A stretch of DNA of 8,428 nt. Origin: Burkholderiaceae bacterium. Lineage in GTDB: Bacteria > Pseudomonadota > Gammaproteobacteria > Burkholderiales > Burkholderiaceae_C. The notes below the pieces were generated by a model. It did not search any database and was not told the DNA's origin. It saw only the letters and a program-made list of their open reading frames with translations. The position numbers and the translations under genes were made by a program. Shown one piece after another: positions 1 through 7,250 of this stretch; position 1 is the stretch's first letter; the number at the start of each line of letters is the position of its first letter. The stretch lies in NCBI GenBank assembly GCA_023260315.1, contig JALQVQ010000039.1, positions 1 through 8,428 of the forward strand, written 5' to 3'.

Positions 1-346
1 GGGCTTCTGCCAACGAAAGCGCCGTCTTTCGATCACCCGCTCGAAGGGCTTGGTAGATGTCGATGACCCGCTCTTCTGCGTCTTTGAAGACGGGCTTTTT
101 TGCCGCGCTTGCGGACTGAGGGCCGATGACGATGCCGTCCACGGCTAAGCGCCATGGTTGTTGCGCAGCCGGCTGACTCTCATCTATCGGTACGGATGCG
201 CCCATGCGACCGTCAACGTTACGGGTGCCAAGCCAGAGCGCGACCCCAATCAGGGTGACGGCAAGGAGTCCCCACGCGAGCGGGACAAGGTTACGAGGCG
301 GGGGGGGTGGGGGTGCGTCAGCGGCGTGATTGGCCGCGGCTGCCAT
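1..346 (-). CDS. Membrane-anchored envelope protein, N-terminal part; possible L,D-transpeptidase (runs off the window)
   Basis: The first 115 codons of a minus-strand gene are visible; the rest lies beyond base 1. The start ATG (346-344) is preceded by AAGGGGAG (357-350), a good ribosome binding site. The product begins with an Ala-rich stretch, six prolines (residues 12-17) and Arg18, then one hydrophobic segment (about residues 20-40, PLAWGLLAVTLIGVALWLG). That suggests a single membrane anchor with the remainder outside the cytoplasm. Residues 90-115 (DAEERVIDIYQALRAGDRKT, then ALSLAEA) read like the first helices of a TPR-like repeat. From memory, Burkholderiales L,D-transpeptidases (YkuD domain) carry a similar stretch ahead of the catalytic domain. 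The catalytic HxGT and SxGC motifs would lie outside the window, so this function is inferred. The gene follows the TPR/NTF2 gene by 39 bases on the same strand, so the two are probably one operon. Confidence 0.72.
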   Translation of the reverse strand, partial: MAAAANHAADAPPPPPPRNLVPLAWGLLAVTLIGVALWLGTRNVDGRMGASVPIDESQPAAQQPWRLAVDGIVIGPQSASAAKKPVFKDAEERVIDIYQALRAGDRKTALSLAEA

Positions 347-385
347 TCGCTCCCCTTGTAAGATGGTCACGCGGTGGCGCCTCGA

Positions 386-1441
386 TCAGTTGACAGCTTC
401 ATCAGAGATCAGCCAGCGGCCGCCCTCATTCACGAGTCGGATTTGCTTTTGGCTTGAACCGTTGAAGGTATCGGACTCGTAGCGTTGGTTGAAACGCGCA
501 ACGGCGCCCTTGTCATCCAGCGTGACACGCACGTTGCTGAGGGTCACAGCGATGCGTTTACGTGGCGCGATCCGGCTCTCACGCTCGGCCTCCCAAGCGC
601 TCCGTGACTTGCCGTTGCTGGGCTTAAAGGTCGTCGCGTACGCAGCCAGATATGTTTTGACGTCGCGGGCCGACCAGGCTTTGGCCCACTTCGCCAGCGC
701 GCTTTCGACCGCAACGATGGCATCGGTATCAACGCGTGGCGCTGCCGCCGGGGTTGCCTCAGGTTTGACGTCTGGCGCCGCGGCGGTTGGTTTCGCGGGT
801 GCCGGCGTGGGCGCTTTCGCGGCCGGCGCGGCTTCGGGTGTTTGTAAAACAATCAAAGGCGCGGCAGCCCGACCGCCAGATGCTGTGCCGCTCGAGATGC
901 TGCCCAAAAGCGTCACCTTAGGCGGTGTTGCCTTGACCTCGCCGTCCACTTGCAGGGCTTGACCGTAGTTTTTGCGGGCAATCGCAGCGTAGACATCCGC
1001 GACATTTTGGTGGGCTGTCGCGTAGGCGGGGTTCGTGAAAATCGCGCGCTCGAAAGCCTCTTTTGCTTCTTCCAAATCGCCGCGCGCGGCGTACAACACG
1101 CCGAGGTTGTTGTGAGGCTCGGGCAGCTCGGGGTAATCTTTTGCCATCCGTTCAAAAATGCCAATCGCTGCCCGTGTCTCGCCGAGCTGGGCATTGATCA
1201 CGCCCTCAAAAAACATCAACTGGACGTCTTTGGGGTGCTGACCCCGGGCGGCCTTGACCAAGCGCATGGCTTCTTGTGGCTGACCGGTTGAGAGCGCTTG
1301 CTTGATGGCGGTGTAGTCATCTGTGGCGGCAGCGCTGGCGTGTGGCGTGGCGAGAGCCGCCGTGACCACGATCGCGACAACACAGAGGGCGTGACGCACT
1401 GAATGAGCAGACGGCTGAAATACTGACTTTGGTGTGGGCAT
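386..1441 (-). CDS. Secreted TPR protein with C-terminal NTF2/Cds6-like domain
   Basis: The product has 351 residues. Residues 1-37 look like a signal peptide: basic region to about 17, hydrophobic CVVAIVVTAAL core, then an ASA|AA cleavage site. The mature protein should therefore be periplasmic. Residues about 41-165 hold TPR-type helices, clearest at 106-140 (LPEPHNNLGVLYAARGDLEE, then AKEAFERAIFTNP), with weaker repeats before and after. A Pro/Ala-rich linker (about 196-237) leads to a C-terminal domain (240-351). That domain starts with a helix KWAKAWSARDVKTYLAAYA and ends in strands closing with GGRWLISDEAVN, the pattern of SnoaL/NTF2-like folds and of the C-terminal domain attached to Cds6-type L,D-transpeptidases. 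No catalytic residues are evident, so a scaffold or partner role in cell-wall work is inferred. The start has only a weak ribosome binding site (GAAGCG), but it is the only Met ahead of the signal peptide. The gene is divergent from cysS. Confidence 0.85.
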   Translation of the reverse strand: MPTPKSVFQPSAHSVRHALCVVAIVVTAALATPHASAAATDDYTAIKQALSTGQPQEAMRLVKAARGQHPKDVQLMFFEGVINAQLGETRAAIGIFERMAKDYPELPEPHNNLGVLYAARGDLEEAKEAFERAIFTNPAYATAHQNVADVYAAIARKNYGQALQVDGEVKATPPKVTLLGSISSGTASGGRAAAPLIVLQTPEAAPAAKAPTPAPAKPTAAAPDVKPEATPAAAPRVDTDAIVAVESALAKWAKAWSARDVKTYLAAYATTFKPSNGKSRSAWEAERESRIAPRKRIAVTLSNVRVTLDDKGAVARFNQRYESDTFNGSSQKQIRLVNEGGRWLISDEAVN

Positions 1442-1503
1442 AACGCGCGCTTCGATAAATCGGATCGTCGGGGTGACTAAAACATAAAACTGATCAACAT
1501 CTT

Positions 1504-1509
1504 ATTGTA
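1504..1509 (-). promoter_or_regulatory. Possible -10 box (TACAAT) for the minus-strand TPR operon
   Basis: Read on the minus strand, 1509-1504 is TACAAT, five of six matches to the sigma-70 -10 consensus. It lies about 60 bases ahead of the TPR gene start. No convincing -35 box is seen 16-18 bases upstream (CGCCCC there), so this is weak support. It is reported because a divergent promoter is expected in this gap. Confidence 0.25.
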
Positions 1510-1548
1510 GCCAGCCCGGCGCACCCGGGGCGTCGCCCTTTTCCAAAC

Positions 1549-1560
1549 GCTACGCGTAGC
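1549..1560. repeat. Perfect 12-base palindrome GCTACGCGTAGC
   Basis: The bases GCTACG and CGTAGC form a perfect inverted repeat with no spacer. It lies in the divergent intergenic region and overlaps the putative -35 box of cysS. It could be a protein-binding site or chance in GC-rich DNA. There is no T-run after it, so it is not an intrinsic terminator. Confidence 0.4.
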
Positions 1561-1586
1561 CAATTAAGGAGTAGCGGGCTTAAAAT
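1557..1586 (+). promoter_or_regulatory. Putative cysS promoter
   Basis: TAGCCA (1557-1562, four of six -35 matches) and TAAAAT (1581-1586, five of six -10 matches) are separated by 18 bases. Transcription would begin near 1593, leaving a leader of about 23 bases before the cysS ATG. A perfect 12-base palindrome (1549-1560) overlaps the -35 end. No T-box-like or riboswitch-like leader would fit in so short a leader. The promoter is predicted from consensus matching only. Confidence 0.4.
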
Positions 1587-1615
1587 GGCCAGCTTTCCCG
1601 CAAAAAACGCAACGC

Positions 1616-3022
1616 ATGGCTCTTTCGATATACAACACGCTGACCCGCGACTTGGTGCCCTTCAAACCCCTTGAGGCGGGCCGGGTGCGCATGTACGTTT
1701 GTGGCATGACGGTTTATGACCTTTGCCATTTGGGGCATGCGCGCGTGATGGTGGCATTTGACGTCGTTCAGCGTTGGTTGCGTACCAGTGGATTTGACGT
1801 GACCTATGTTCGGAACATCACCGACATTGACGACAAAATCATCGCCCGTGCACTCCAGAATAAAGAGTCCATTCGTGCACTGACCGATCGGATGATCGCT
1901 GAGATGCATGCGGATGCCGATGCGCTTGGCATCGAGCGTCCCACCGCTGAGCCGCGCGCGATGGACCATGTCCCGCAAATGCTCGACCTCATCGGCCAAC
2001 TGAAAGACAAGGGGCTTGCTTATCAAAGCGGCAATGGTGATGTGAACTACGCGGTTCGTCATTTCCCCAGCTATGGCGCTTTGAGCGGTAAGAGTTTGGA
2101 CGAGTTGCGTGCCGGCGAGCGGGTCGCCGTTGACGGTGGCAAAGAGGATCCGCTTGATTTTGTGTTGTGGAAGTCAGCCAAGCCACAAGAGCCAGAAGAG
2201 GCCAAATGGGACAGCGTTTTTGGTCAAGGGCGTCCGGGGTGGCACATCGAGTGCTCGGCCATGAGTTGCGCACTGTTGGGCGAGCAATTTGATATTCACG
2301 GCGGCGGCGCGGATTTGCAGTTTCCGCACCACGAAAACGAAATTGCTCAAACCGAGGGGGTTACGGGTAAACCGATGGCGCAGGTATGGATGCACAACGG
2401 TTTTGTCCGGGTCGACAACGAAAAAATGTCGAAGAGCCTCGGTAATTTTTTCACGATCCGTGAGGTGCTGAAGGCGTTTGACCCCGAGACGGTGCGTTTC
2501 TTCATCATCCGCGCCCACTACCGCAGCGCGCTGAACTACAGCGACGCGCATTTGCGTGATGCCAAAGGCGCACTCAAACGCCTCTACACCGCGCTGGCAA
2601 GCGTGCCCGCTGCCTCCCTCGCAGGTACTGCGTTGGATAACCCGATCGACTGGGACAGCAACGACTACACCCGCGCGTTCAAAGCTGCAATGGATGAGGA
2701 CTTCGGTACACCCGGCGCGGTCGCCGTTCTGTTTGACCTGGCGGCACAGGTCAACAAGACAGGGGACGTCACCCTGGCTTTGTTGCTTCGCCGTTTGGGG
2801 GGTACATTGGGCTTATTGCAGTCCGAGCCCCAACAGTTTTTGCAAGGGGGGACGGAGGACGTTGTCGAGGGCGCGCCAAATGTTGAAGCCTTGATCGCAC
2901 AGCGCGCCGAGGCAAAGGCCGCCAAAGACTTCGCGACAGCGGATCAGATTCGCAAGGACCTACTGGCGGCAGGTATCGTTTTAAAGGACAGTCCAACCGG
3001 AACCACCTGGGAACGCGCATGA
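1616..3022 (+). CDS. cysS: Cysteinyl-tRNA synthetase
   Basis: This enzyme charges tRNA-Cys with cysteine using ATP in the cytoplasm. The 468-residue product matches full-length bacterial class I CysRS (about 460). The signature HIGH motif is HLGH at residues 38-41, within [17 protein letters not shown]. The KMSKS motif is exact at 270-274 ([16 protein letters not shown]). Expected zinc ligands, by analogy with the E. coli enzyme, are Cys29, Cys213 ([10 protein letters not shown]), His238 and Glu242 (FPHHENE); all are present. The C-terminal DALR and anticodon-binding region ends normally with [13 protein letters not shown]. The start agrees with the family, which begins with a short lead into IYNTL, although no clear Shine-Dalgarno precedes it. 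The stop codon overlaps the next gene's ATG (ATGA, 3019-3022), so translation is probably coupled. Confidence 0.98.
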   Translation: MALSIYNTLTRDLVPFKPLEAGRVRMYVCGMTVYDLCHLGHARVMVAFDVVQRWLRTSGFDVTYVRNITDIDDKIIARALQNKESIRALTDRMIAEMHADADALGIERPTAEPRAMDHVPQMLDLIGQLKDKGLAYQSGNGDVNYAVRHFPSYGALSGKSLDELRAGERVAVDGGKEDPLDFVLWKSAKPQEPEEAKWDSVFGQGRPGWHIECSAMSCALLGEQFDIHGGGADLQFPHHENEIAQTEGVTGKPMAQVWMHNGFVRVDNEKMSKSLGNFFTIREVLKAFDPETVRFFIIRAHYRSALNYSDAHLRDAKGALKRLYTALASVPAASLAGTALDNPIDWDSNDYTRAFKAAMDEDFGTPGAVAVLFDLAAQVNKTGDVTLALLLRRLGGTLGLLQSEPQQFLQGGTEDVVEGAPNVEALIAQRAEAKAAKDFATADQIRKDLLAAGIVLKDSPTGTTWERA

Positions 3023-3666
3023 CCGCGAAGCCGCTCACATTTCCTGACACAGCGCCCGACTACTGGCGCGCGGCCTGCGAGCACTTGATGCGCAAAGACC
3101 GTGTGCTCCGGCGCTTGGTGCCCAAATTTTCGGGGGCCTCGATCGAGACGCGTGGCGATCCCTTTGTCACGTTGGCGCGCAGTGTCGTGGGGCAGCAAAT
3201 CTCGGTCAAAGCGGCGCAGTCGGTGTGGGATCGGTTCTCCGGACTCATGAAGGTTGTCAAGCCTGCGGCCGTGTTGAAGCTGAGTGTCGAAGACATGCGC
3301 GGCTCAGGTTTGAGCGCGCGCAAGGTCGAATACCTCCAAGACTTGGCCAGCTACTTTCAAAATGGCAAAGTCAGCGTCAAACAATGGAGCCAAATGGATG
3401 ATGAGGCGATCATCGCCGAGCTCATCGCCATCAGAGGCATCGGGCGTTGGACGGCTGAAATGTTTTTGATGTTCTACTTGCTGCGCCCCGACGTCTTACC
3501 CTTAGACGACGTCGGCTTGGTAAACGGCATCAGTAAGCTATATTTTTCGGGTGAGCCCGTCAGCCGAAGCGAAGTTCGCGACCTCGCGCGGGCATGGGAG
3601 CCTTACCGGAGTGTCGCAACTTGGTATATTTGGCGCTCACTGGACCCGGAGCCCGTCGCCTACTAG
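3019..3666 (+). CDS. AlkA-type DNA-3-methyladenine glycosylase (HhH-GPD family)
   Basis: This base-excision repair glycosylase should remove alkylated purines such as 3-methyladenine. The 215-residue protein has the helix-hairpin-helix at about 135-146 ([12 protein letters not shown]), followed by the Gly/Pro-Asp region [13 protein letters not shown]. Asp164, the second Asp of LDD, aligns with the catalytic Asp238 of E. coli AlkA. The segment [12 protein letters not shown] (55-66) is also typical of the family. It is shorter than E. coli AlkA (282 residues) because the N-terminal TBP-like domain is missing; such compact forms are common in other bacteria. There is no C-terminal four-cysteine cluster, which argues against the EndoIII/MutY branch. 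The start overlaps the cysS stop codon, so it is probably co-translated with cysS. Exact lesion specificity cannot be read from sequence. Confidence 0.93.
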   Translation: MTAKPLTFPDTAPDYWRAACEHLMRKDRVLRRLVPKFSGASIETRGDPFVTLARSVVGQQISVKAAQSVWDRFSGLMKVVKPAAVLKLSVEDMRGSGLSARKVEYLQDLASYFQNGKVSVKQWSQMDDEAIIAELIAIRGIGRWTAEMFLMFYLLRPDVLPLDDVGLVNGISKLYFSGEPVSRSEVRDLARAWEPYRSVATWYIWRSLDPEPVAY

Positions 3667-3724
3667 GCGGTAGGTGGTGGCGATCGGCACACATTCAAGT
3701 CGTTTACAAGGCGATGCGTTAGAT

Positions 3725-4693
3725 ATGGCAAAAAAGCACTTTCTGGATTTCGAACAACCCATTGCGGAGTTGGAGAACAAGGTTGACGAGCTTCGATTCG
3801 TCCAATCGGAGTCAGCCGTTGACATCTCTCAGGAAATCGCTCAGCTCTCCAAGAAAAGCGAACAGCTGACCAAGGACATCTACGCCAAGCTCACGCCTTG
3901 GCAGGTCACTAAAATCGCGCGTCACCCTGAGCGTCCTTACACCATGGACTACATCAACCTGGTGTTCACACATTTTGTTGAGCTCCACGGTGATCGCCAT
4001 TTCGCCGATGATCTGAGCATTGTTGGCGGCATGGCCCGCTTTAATGGTCAGCCCTGTATCGTCTTGGGTCAGCAAAAAGGTCGTGACACCAAGGAGCGTG
4101 CGTTGCGTAACTTCGGTATGACCAAACCCGAAGGCTATCGCAAAGCTTTGCGCCTCATGAAGCTGGCTGAAAAGTTCAAGCTGCCCGTTTTTACCTTCGT
4201 GGACACGCCTGGCGCTTATCCCGGTATTGACGCCGAAGAGCGTGGCCAAAGCGAGGCGATCGGGCGCAATATTTTTGAGATGGCGCAACTCGAAGTTCCG
4301 ATCATCACGACCATCATCGGCGAGGGTGGCTCGGGCGGTGCACTCGCAATTTCCGTGGCCGACCAGGTGCTGATGCTGCAACACGCGGTTTACTCGGTCA
4401 TCAGTCCAGAGGGGTGCGCCTCCATCCTTTGGAAAACCAGTGAAAAGGCTGAAATTGCCGCCGAGGCCCTGGGCATCATTGCACCGCGCCTTAAAACACT
4501 GGGTCTCATCGATAAAATTGTGAACGAACCCATGGGCGGTGCGCATCGTGACCACAAACAAATGGCCGCGACCCTCAAGCGTGCGCTGACGGATGCGTTG
4601 CGCCAGGTCAGTGACCTCAAGCCAGCAGAGTTGCTTGACCGACGTTACGAGCGGCTCCAGAGCTATGGCCGCTTCAACGACCGAGACGCCTAA
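3725..4693 (+). CDS. accA: Acetyl-CoA carboxylase carboxyltransferase, alpha subunit
   Basis: AccA pairs with AccD to move the carboxyl group from biotin on AccB to acetyl-CoA, giving malonyl-CoA for fatty acid synthesis. The 322-residue product is near the E. coli length (319). The N-terminus [21 protein letters not shown] is the family's coiled-coil opening. Further conserved blocks are [13 protein letters not shown] (66-78), [18 protein letters not shown] (128-145), the [10 protein letters not shown] loop (158-167), and the oxyanion-hole glycines in [10 protein letters not shown] (199-208), followed by [14 protein letters not shown] (224-237). A longer reading from GTG at 3674 adds 17 residues with no family support, so ATG 3725 is chosen. 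Its only ribosome binding site candidate is AAGG (3708-3711), rather far away. It lies 58 bases after the glycosylase gene and overlaps tilS by 29 bases, so it is likely part of the same transcription unit. Confidence 0.97.
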   Translation: MAKKHFLDFEQPIAELENKVDELRFVQSESAVDISQEIAQLSKKSEQLTKDIYAKLTPWQVTKIARHPERPYTMDYINLVFTHFVELHGDRHFADDLSIVGGMARFNGQPCIVLGQQKGRDTKERALRNFGMTKPEGYRKALRLMKLAEKFKLPVFTFVDTPGAYPGIDAEERGQSEAIGRNIFEMAQLEVPIITTIIGEGGSGGALAISVADQVLMLQHAVYSVISPEGCASILWKTSEKAEIAAEALGIIAPRLKTLGLIDKIVNEPMGGAHRDHKQMAATLKRALTDALRQVSDLKPAELLDRRYERLQSYGRFNDRDA

Positions 4694-5633
4694 ACCGGCG
4701 TCAAACCCGTGCTTGCCACTGCCCCCGCTGGCGGGTGTTGTGGCTGTCGCCTTCAGTGGTGGCGCCGACTCAACGGCGTTACTCAGCGCGGCGATTGCGT
4801 CCTATCCCGAGCGGGCCGTCGCACTGCACATCAACCACGGCCTCCAAGCCGCTGCCGCCGACTTTGAGGCGCATTGCAAGCGTGTCTGCGATGCGCTTGG
4901 GGTGCCTCTGGTGATCCGGCGGGTCACCGTTACCTGTGGCCCGCGTCAGAGCGTCGAGGCGCAGGCGCGCCTTGCGCGTTACGAGGCCTTGGCCAGCGCT
5001 GCTGAGTCTGTCAATGCCGGCTGTGTGCTGCTGGCCCAACACGCGCAAGATCAGCTTGAAACCGTGCTGATTGCGCTCAGTCGTGGTGCCGGCTTACCCG
5101 GCTTATCGGGCATGGCACCGCAGTTCGTCAGGCATGGTATGCGGTTCATTCGACCGATCCTAGCGGTACAGGGCCAGGCGCTACGGGACTGGTTGGACGG
5201 GCAGGGGATGGCTTTCATCGACGACCCGACCAACCAAGACACCCAATTCACACGCAACCGCATTCGCCAGGACGTCTTACCAGCGCTTGAGCGCGCGCTG
5301 CCGGGTGTCGCCACGGCGGTTGCACGCAGCGCTCAGCACGCGGCACAGGCGCAGAAGCTGCTGAATGATCTGGCCGAGTTAGACGCGCTTGCCGTCGGTG
5401 TGCCGCCCAACATTAAGTTACTGCAGGGGCTTGGCGTTGACCGTCAAACCAATTTTCTGCGCTGGTGGCTCGCACGGTTGCCATTAGCGACCCCCAGTGC
5501 CGCGCAGATGGCTGAACTTTTGTTGCAGATTGAGGCGTGTAAAACCCGGGGTCATCGCATTGAGTTGAGAGTTGGGGCGGGGACCGTGGTCCGCTCGGGC
5601 GACGTGTTGGGTTTTGTAAACAGCCTCGAATAA
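4665..5633 (+). CDS. tilS: tRNA(Ile)-lysidine synthetase
   Basis: TilS uses ATP and lysine to convert C34 of the CAU-anticodon tRNA-Ile to lysidine, so that it reads AUA. The N-type PP-loop SGGADS is at residues 31-36 ([13 protein letters not shown]), followed by LHINHGLQ (54-61), [20 protein letters not shown] (123-142) and [18 protein letters not shown] (184-201), all TilS signatures. The usual HxxDDQxET reads HAQDQLET here, with Gln replacing the first Asp. The product has 322 residues, about 110 fewer than E. coli TilS (432), so most or all of the C-terminal TilS_C domain is missing. Short forms are known in some bacteria. An earlier in-frame ATG at 4593 would add 24 residues inside accA without family resemblance; ATG 4665 is preferred. 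Translation is probably coupled to accA through the 29-base overlap. Confidence 0.94.
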   Translation: MAASTTETPKPASNPCLPLPPLAGVVAVAFSGGADSTALLSAAIASYPERAVALHINHGLQAAAADFEAHCKRVCDALGVPLVIRRVTVTCGPRQSVEAQARLARYEALASAAESVNAGCVLLAQHAQDQLETVLIALSRGAGLPGLSGMAPQFVRHGMRFIRPILAVQGQALRDWLDGQGMAFIDDPTNQDTQFTRNRIRQDVLPALERALPGVATAVARSAQHAAQAQKLLNDLAELDALAVGVPPNIKLLQGLGVDRQTNFLRWWLARLPLATPSAAQMAELLLQIEACKTRGHRIELRVGAGTVVRSGDVLGFVNSLE

Positions 5634-5646
5634 CCAAACCTATAAT
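5617..5646 (+). promoter_or_regulatory. Putative lysC promoter with perfect TATAAT
   Basis: A perfect -10 hexamer TATAAT (5641-5646) follows the tilS stop codon by seven bases. The best -35 is TAAACA (5617-5622, four of six) at 18 bases, lying inside the end of tilS. TTGTAA (5614-5619) also matches four of six but its 21-base spacing is too long. Transcription would start near 5653, giving a leader of about 37 bases. The -10 lies in the loop of a 6-base inverted repeat, CAAACC (5635-5640) and GGTTTG (5651-5656). This suggests lysC can be expressed separately from tilS. The leader is too short for a lysine riboswitch. Confidence 0.55.
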
Positions 5647-5689
5647 CTTGGGTTTGCCTCAACCAAGCCACCAACTGCCTCGTTTATAT

Positions 5690-6970
5690 ATGGCCTTAAT
5701 CGTTCACAAATACGGCGGCACGTCGATGGGTTCAACCGAACGCATCGCCAACGTTGCCAAACGCGTCGCCAAATGGCATCGCGCCGGTCACCAAATGGTG
5801 GTCGTTCCTTCTGCCATGAGTGGCGAGACCAATCGGTTGTTGGGACTCGCAAAAGAACTGGCGCCCGCTAAAACAACAGCGGCCTATGACCGCGAACTCG
5901 ACATGATCGCCTCGACAGGCGAGCAGGTTTCGGTGGGGCTGTTATCCATCGCGTTGCAGGCTGAAGGCCTTGAGGCTGTCAGCTTTTCTGGCTGGCAGGT
6001 CCCGATAAAAACCAACAGCGCACATACGAAAGCCCGTATCGAGTCGATCGATGATGCGCGCGTTCGCGCCGAGTTGGCGAACGGCAAAGTTGTGATCATC
6101 ACCGGTTTCCAAGGTGTGGACGCCAACAACAACATTACGACGCTGGGTCGCGGTGGCTCCGACACCTCTGCGGTCGCCGTGGCTGCGGCCATGAAGGCTG
6201 ATGAGTGTCTGATTTACACCGACGTTGACGGCGTTTACACGACCGACCCTCGGGTGGTTGAGGACGCGCGTCGCCTGACGCGTATTAGCTTTGAAGAAAT
6301 GCTCGAGATGGCGAGTCTGGGCAGTAAAGTTTTACAAATCCGCTCGGTTGAGTTTGCTGGCAAGTACCGTGTTCCGATGCGTGTCCTGTCAAGCTTCACA
6401 CCGTGGGACATCGATATCAATGAAGAGGCCAAATCTGGCACTTTGATCACTTTTGAGGACGAAGACAACATGGAACAAGCCGTCGTATCTGGTATCGCGT
6501 TTAACCGCGATGAAGCGAAAGTCTCTTTGCTAGGCGTACCCGATACCCCGGGCATCGCGTTCCGAATCTTGGGTAGTGTGGCCGACGCTAACATCGACGT
6601 CGACATGATCATCCAGAACCTCAGTAAAGACGGTTTAACCGATTTCAGCTTTACCGTTCACCGCAACGACTTCGCAAAAACAGTGGACCTTTTGAAAGAG
6701 AAAGTCGCGGGTGAGTTGGGTGCAAAAGAAGTGACTGGCGACGCCAAGATTTGCAAAGTCAGCGTGGTCGGTATCGGCATGCGCAGCCACGCGGGTGTCG
6801 CAAGTAAGATGTTCCGCTGCCTGAGCGAAGAGGGCATCAACATTCAAATGATCTCAACATCAGAGATCAAAATCTCTGTCGTGATCGACGAAAAGTATAT
6901 GGAGCTGGCGGTTCGTGCGCTGCACCGCGCATTTGATTTGGACCAAGAGATCGCAGCGGATAAGGTCTAA
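5690..6970 (+). CDS. lysC: Aspartate kinase with two ACT domains
   Basis: Aspartokinase phosphorylates L-aspartate with ATP, the first step toward lysine, diaminopimelate, threonine and methionine. The 426-residue product has the kinase domain at 1-255: VHKYGGTSMGS (5-15), VVVPSAMSGETNRLL (37-51), ITGFQGVD (137-144), TTLGRGGSDTSAV (150-162) and YTDVDGVYTTDPRVV (176-190). Two ACT domains follow (about 265-345 and 352-426), including VSLLGVPDTPGIAFRILG and MISTSEIKISVVI, where lysine and/or threonine feedback would act. Length and layout fit the single-function LysC class, not the ThrA/MetL fusions. An upstream TTG at 5648 would add 14 residues without family support; ATG 5690 is chosen though it lacks a clear ribosome binding site. 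Met261 (ATG 6470) has its own GAGGA and matches the beta-subunit start known in other species. A promoter sits just upstream and a tRNA-Ser 24 bases downstream. Confidence 0.96.
   Translation: MALIVHKYGGTSMGSTERIANVAKRVAKWHRAGHQMVVVPSAMSGETNRLLGLAKELAPAKTTAAYDRELDMIASTGEQVSVGLLSIALQAEGLEAVSFSGWQVPIKTNSAHTKARIESIDDARVRAELANGKVVIITGFQGVDANNNITTLGRGGSDTSAVAVAAAMKADECLIYTDVDGVYTTDPRVVEDARRLTRISFEEMLEMASLGSKVLQIRSVEFAGKYRVPMRVLSSFTPWDIDINEEAKSGTLITFEDEDNMEQAVVSGIAFNRDEAKVSLLGVPDTPGIAFRILGSVADANIDVDMIIQNLSKDGLTDFSFTVHRNDFAKTVDLLKEKVAGELGAKEVTGDAKICKVSVVGIGMRSHAGVASKMFRCLSEEGINIQMISTSEIKISVVIDEKYMELAVRALHRAFDLDQEIAADKV
6455..6472 (+). promoter_or_regulatory. Possible internal ribosome binding site and ATG for an aspartokinase beta subunit
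   Basis: GAGGA (6455-6459) stands 10 bases before an in-frame ATG (6470-6472) encoding Met261 of LysC. Initiation there would give a 166-residue product made of the two ACT domains only, beginning MEQAVVSGIAF. In Corynebacterium glutamicum and Bacillus subtilis, an internal start at this domain boundary makes the regulatory beta subunit. Use here is inferred. Confidence 0.45.
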
Positions 6971-6978
6971 AGTCGTGG

Positions 6979-6984
6979 CATAAT
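6979..6984 (+). promoter_or_regulatory. Possible tRNA-Ser promoter -10 box (CATAAT)
   Basis: CATAAT matches five of six bases of the -10 consensus and ends 10 bases before the mature tRNA 5' end. The matching -35 position (6956-6961, GCGGAT) lies in the lysC tail and is poor. The tRNA could instead be processed from a lysC read-through transcript, as no terminator separates them. Confidence 0.35.
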
Positions 6985-6994
6985 TGCAAGGTCC

Positions 6995-7087
6995 GGAGCG
7001 ATGACCGAGTGGCCGAAGGTGCTCCCCTGCTAAGGGAGTATGGGGTGTAGAGCCTCATCGAGGGTTCGAATCCCTCTCGCTCCGCCA
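6995..7087 (+). tRNA. tRNA-Ser (anticodon GCU), CCA encoded
   Basis: This tRNA reads AGC and AGU codons. The acceptor stem GGAGCGA (6995-7001) pairs with TCGCTCC (7077-7083), followed by G73 and an encoded CCA (7085-7087). The anticodon stem CTCCC (7022-7026) pairs with GGGAG (7034-7038) around the loop CTGCTAA; GCT at 7029-7031 is the anticodon. A long variable arm (about 7039-7059) marks it as a class II tRNA, as expected for serine. The T arm is GAGGG-TTCGAAT-CCCTC (7060-7076). It begins 24 bases after lysC and is followed by an intrinsic terminator. Confidence 0.97.
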
Positions 7088-7101
7088 GACAAAAAGCAAA
7101 T

Positions 7102-7130
7102 ACGCCCTCTTGAGGGCGTTTTTTGTTTTT
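7102..7130 (+). terminator. Intrinsic terminator after tRNA-Ser
   Basis: ACGCCCTC (7102-7109) and GAGGGCGT (7112-7119) form a perfect GC-rich stem, with the inner pair probably opened to make a 4-base loop. A T tract follows (six T, G, five T, to 7130). It closes the lysC/tRNA unit and insulates the ohrR promoter. Confidence 0.92.
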
Positions 7131-7250
7131 GTTCGCCAATTTCGACGTGTTGGCTGAATCGTTTTTGCAGCACGCAAAAACACCCTCCCAAATTTCTAAA
7201 CAGCTTTCATCGCGCAGTTCGACGTTGCCACTCGACTGCACGAAGGCACG

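Noticed and set aside
158..361. A 67-codon plus-strand open frame at the left end
   Set aside because: The minus strand here encodes a protein with a good ribosome binding site, start and membrane segment; the plus-strand peptide looks random.
489..962. A 157-codon plus-strand open frame antisense to the TPR gene
   Set aside because: It mirrors the Pro/Ala-rich linker and NTF2-like domain of the minus-strand gene. The Ala/Gly-rich product has no family features.
3674..3724. An upstream GTG start for accA adding 17 residues
   Set aside because: AccA proteins begin a few residues before FLDFEQPI, which fits ATG 3725. The added residues resemble nothing in the family.
3812..4561. A 249-codon open frame antisense to accA
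   Set aside because: It lies wholly inside the well-supported accA gene and shows no recognisable domain. Long antisense frames are common in GC-rich coding DNA.
5647..5689. A lysine riboswitch or attenuator before lysC
   Set aside because: The predicted leader is only about 37 bases, with no terminator hairpin and no lysine-codon leader peptide.
7060..7087. tRNA-Ser 3' end as an integration site for a mobile element
   Set aside because: The tRNA is intact and followed at once by its terminator. I saw no second copy of the 3' end and no integrase gene in the window.
7131..7250. A small gene or RNA between the tRNA terminator and ohrR
   Set aside because: No open frame with a ribosome binding site and no convincing RNA fold was seen. 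It appears to be plain spacer upstream of the ohrR promoter.
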